NCBI GenBank assembly: GCA_017620315.1
Contig: JAFZQQ010000093.1
Location: forward strand, 1-5,935
Direction: 5' to 3'
Origin: Oscillospiraceae bacterium
GTDB taxonomy: Bacteria > Bacillota > Clostridia > Oscillospirales > Oscillospiraceae
Length of the DNA stretch: 5,935 bases
Under the pieces are notes generated by a model. The model worked only from the letters and a program-made list of their open reading frames with translations. It made no database searches and was not told the origin of the DNA. Positions 3,518 through 5,935 of this stretch are shown here, piece after piece. The translations under genes were made by a program, and so were the position numbers. How positions within the stretch are numbered: position 1 is the first letter of the stretch; every line of letters starts with the position of its first letter.

Positions 3518-5935
3518 ATGGATGATCTCAAGACCCGGTTCGCCGCAGCCAGAAGGGCTGCGATAGCCCGGGATTATGACAGACTCAATCCTGAGCAGCG
3601 CCGCGGCGTGCTTACCACTGAGGGGCCGCTGTTGCTGCTTGCCGGCGCGGGCAGCGGCAAGACGACCGTATTGATAAACCGCGTTGCGAACCTGTTGACA
3701 TATGGGCGGGGCAGCGATTCCGACGAGGTGCCGGAGGGCGTGACTGAAGACGACGCGGATTTCCTTGAACGCTGGGCAAAACAGCCGGACCCTCAGCAGC
3801 GCGGACGTATGACCAGCCTCTGCGCGCTTGAACCGGCGAAGCCTTGGTCTGTACTGGCAGTTACCTTTACAAATAAAGCCGCAAATGAGCTTAGAGATCG
3901 GCTTGACGCTTTTGGGATTCGCGGTGTGCAGGATGTCTGGGCGCTGACCTTTCATTCGGCGTGTGTGCGCATATTGCGCCGCGACATAGACAAGCTTGGC
4001 TTTTCAACCGACTTTACGATATATGACACGGATGATTCGCGCAGGATCGTGAAGGATATTGTGCGGGAGCTGGAATTGGATGAAAAGGCGTTTCCGCCGC
4101 GCGAGGTACTTTCGATAATCAGCCGTGCGAAGGATGCAATGGAGACGTCGCGGGATTTTGCCGCGCACTGGTCCGGAAGCGGAGACTGGAGAAAAGAGTG
4201 CATAGCGAAGATATACAGCCGATACGACGCCATACTGCATGAGGCAAGCGCTCTGGATTTCGACGATATCCTTCTGCATACAGTTACACTGCTGCAGGCG
4301 TATCCCGAGGTTCGGAACTACTACCGCCGCAAGTTCCGTTATGTACTTATCGACGAGTATCAGGATACGAACCGTCTGCAATATCTGCTTATGAAGCAGC
4401 TTGTGGGGCCAAACGGCAATGTATGCGTTGTCGGCGACGACGACCAGAGCATTTACCGCTTCCGCGGTGCGGACATTACGAACATCCTGAACTTTGAAAA
4501 GGAATTCAAGGGTACGCGCACGATAAGGCTTGAGCAGAACTATCGTTCGACGCAGCATATACTCAGCGCTGCAAATGCGGTGATAAAGAACAATGTCGGG
4601 CGCAAGGGCAAAAATTTGTGGACAGACGCGGGCGACGGGGAAAAGGTGACGATCAAGACCGTATTCAACGAAGCGGACGAGGCCAACTATGTTGTTTCCT
4701 CCGTCATGAGCGAGGTGAGCCGCGGAAAGCATTGGAGCGACTGCGCGATACTTTACCGTATGAACGCACAGTCCAACGCGTTGGAGTATGCTTTCAAGCG
4801 CAACGGAGTGCCGTACCAGGTCATCGGCGGCGTAAAGTTCTTCGAGCGTGCCGAGGTCAAGGATATGTTGGCGTATCTCGCGGTTATCAACAATCCGGCG
4901 GACGACCTCAGACTGCGCCGGGTGATAAACAATCCCCCGCGGGGCATAGGCGCAACGTCTGTCGAGACGGTGCAGCGCATAGCGGCTGAGCAGGGGGCGC
5001 CAATGCTTGAGATCGTTCGGCACGCCGACGAATACGCCGAATTGAGCCGCGGCGCGGCAAAGCTTGCACAGTTCGCTGCGCTTATTGACGGACTGCGCGA
5101 GGCCGAGGAAAACACGCCGCTGCCTGAGTTCTACGATCTTGTGTGCAACAAAAGCGGCTACACTCAAGCTCTTGAGGACAAGAAGGACATGGAGAGCAGA
5201 GGGCGCCTTGAAAACGTGCAGGAACTCAGATCAAACATAATCGCGTTTCTTGACAATGAACCGGAGGATGAGACGCTTTCGGGCTTTTTGAACGAGATAG
5301 CCCTGTATACCGATCTTGACAGCGCAAGCAGCGGCGACGCCGTGACCATGATGACCATGCACAGCGCAAAGGGGCTCGAGTACCCCTGCGTCTATGTTGT
5401 CGGAATGGAGGAGGGCGTATTCCCGGGACTTCGCGCGATAGGAGAGGATGAGGAACTGGAGGAAGAGCGCAGGCTCTGCTATGTCGCAATGACACGGGCC
5501 AAGGAAAAGCTCACGCTGACCAATGCAAGGCAGAGGATGCTTTTCGGACACACGACGCCGAATCGCCCGTCACGCTTTTTGGACGAGGTGCCGCAGGAGG
5601 ATTCGGACTGGCAGGGCAAGCCCGGACGGTCGACAGGAGGATTTGACAGCGCAGACTTCGGAAACGGCTATGAGAGCGGCTTTGCTCAGACACGCTATGC
5701 CTCCAGCAACGGTATGGACGGCCCGGTGCACACGTCGTACACTACGGGACGGAAGGAAAGACCGGCCGCGGTGGTGCGCTCATCTGCATTGCCCACACAG
5801 ACTACGGGCAGCGCGAAGCTCATGGAGCTCTCGCCCGGAGAGCGAATACACCACAAGAGCTTTGGCGACGGCACAGTGAGCTCCGTCAAGCCTATGGGGG
5901 GCGACGCATTGGTAGAGGTCGATTTCGACACAGCG
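3518..5935 (+). CDS. pcrA: ATP-dependent 3'-5' DNA helicase PcrA/UvrD, 3'-truncated by the window edge
   Basis: This superfamily 1A helicase unwinds DNA in nucleotide-excision repair, replication restart and RNA-polymerase rescue. The frame is open for 806 codons with no stop. Motifs in order are: Q-motif LNPEQ (23-27), Walker A AGAGSGKT (42-49), Ia AVTFTNKAANEL (114-125), Walker B LIDEYQDTN (277-285), III VVGDDDQSIYRFRGA (304-318), IV LEQNYRS (338-344), V TMHSAKGLEYP (613-623), and VI EERRLCYVAMTRAKEKL (649-665). A Gly/Ser-rich, probably disordered linker (~695-765) leads to the start of a PcrA-type Tudor-like C-terminal domain (GERIHHKSFGDGTV, 774-787), which in PcrA binds RNA polymerase. 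Relative to textbook PcrA there is a ~44-residue acidic insertion (about 64-107) between motifs I and Ia. ATG 3518 is the only reasonable start, with a stop codon directly upstream. The gene is divergent from the LexA-controlled operon. Confidence 0.95.
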   Translation, partial: MDDLKTRFAAARRAAIARDYDRLNPEQRRGVLTTEGPLLLLAGAGSGKTTVLINRVANLLTYGRGSDSDEVPEGVTEDDADFLERWAKQPDPQQRGRMTSLCALEPAKPWSVLAVTFTNKAANELRDRLDAFGIRGVQDVWALTFHSACVRILRRDIDKLGFSTDFTIYDTDDSRRIVKDIVRELELDEKAFPPREVLSIISRAKDAMETSRDFAAHWSGSGDWRKECIAKIYSRYDAILHEASALDFDDILLHTVTLLQAYPEVRNYYRRKFRYVLIDEYQDTNRLQYLLMKQLVGPNGNVCVVGDDDQSIYRFRGADITNILNFEKEFKGTRTIRLEQNYRSTQHILSAANAVIKNNVGRKGKNLWTDAGDGEKVTIKTVFNEADEANYVVSSVMSEVSRGKHWSDCAILYRMNAQSNALEYAFKRNGVPYQVIGGVKFFERAEVKDMLAYLAVINNPADDLRLRRVINNPPRGIGATSVETVQRIAAEQGAPMLEIVRHADEYAELSRGAAKLAQFAALIDGLREAEENTPLPEFYDLVCNKSGYTQALEDKKDMESRGRLENVQELRSNIIAFLDNEPEDETLSGFLNEIALYTDLDSASSGDAVTMMTMHSAKGLEYPCVYVVGMEEGVFPGLRAIGEDEELEEERRLCYVAMTRAKEKLTLTNARQRMLFGHTTPNRPSRFLDEVPQEDSDWQGKPGRSTGGFDSADFGNGYESGFAQTRYASSNGMDGPVHTSYTTGRKERPAAVVRSSALPTQTTGSAKLMELSPGERIHHKSFGDGTVSSVKPMGGDALVEVDFDTA

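Noticed and set aside
4004..5167. 387-codon minus-strand open frame inside pcrA
   Set aside because: It is antisense to helicase motifs in perfect order on the plus strand. The translation resembles nothing known and is explained by codon bias.
1..5935. CRISPR arrays, tRNA or rRNA genes, transposase genes or insertion-sequence ends
   Set aside because: I saw no regularly spaced direct repeats, no cloverleaf-like sequence, and no transposase or terminal inverted repeats.

Overview
The window most likely comes from an endospore-forming, GC-moderate Clostridia (Firmicutes) genome. It carries the end of the forespore-control operon (spoIIAB-sigF), Gram-positive-type LexA boxes (GAAC-N4-GTTC), strong GGAGGT-type ribosome binding sites and a PcrA-type helicase. 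An insertion in the helicase resembles what I recall from Oscillospiraceae-like gut Clostridia. The placement is inference from gene content; no 16S rRNA is present.

Layout. Positions 2-391 (+) encode the C-terminal ~90% of the anti-sigma factor SpoIIAB. It overlaps sigF (388-1089, +) by an ATGA junction. Convergent to these is a minus-strand operon read from ~3338 down to 1070: a 37-residue single-span membrane micropeptide (3309-3196), a radical-SAM protein of the TIGR03916 family (3190-1922), and its obligate partner of the TIGR03915/DUF4130 family (1879-1070). The last gene overlaps the 3' end of sigF by 20 bp, and I see no terminator. Divergent from the operon is a pcrA/uvrD-type helicase (3518-5935, +) that runs off the window inside its C-terminal Tudor-like domain.

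The control region (3310-3517) is the most striking part. The minus-strand operon has a perfect consensus sigma-A promoter (TTGACA, 17 bp, TATAAT). Its spacer holds a near-consensus LexA box (3354-3367), a second box lies over the predicted transcription start (3325-3338), and a third, degenerate box lies just upstream of the -35 (3381-3394). This reads as a strong promoter silenced by LexA and opened by DNA damage. The first gene made would be the membrane micropeptide, which has the best ribosome binding site in the window. The radical-SAM gene begins 5 nt after the micropeptide stop and has no ribosome binding site of its own, so it is probably translationally coupled.

Overall, this looks like a SOS-controlled DNA repair or modification module (micropeptide, radical SAM enzyme, DUF4130 partner) beside a repair helicase and pointing tail-to-tail into a sporulation sigma-factor gene. 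The biochemical role of the radical-SAM/DUF4130 pair is, to my knowledge, not established. The micropeptide, the C-terminal QLSLF sliding-clamp motif on the radical-SAM protein, and the possible SOS-driven antisense transcription into sigF are the best leads.
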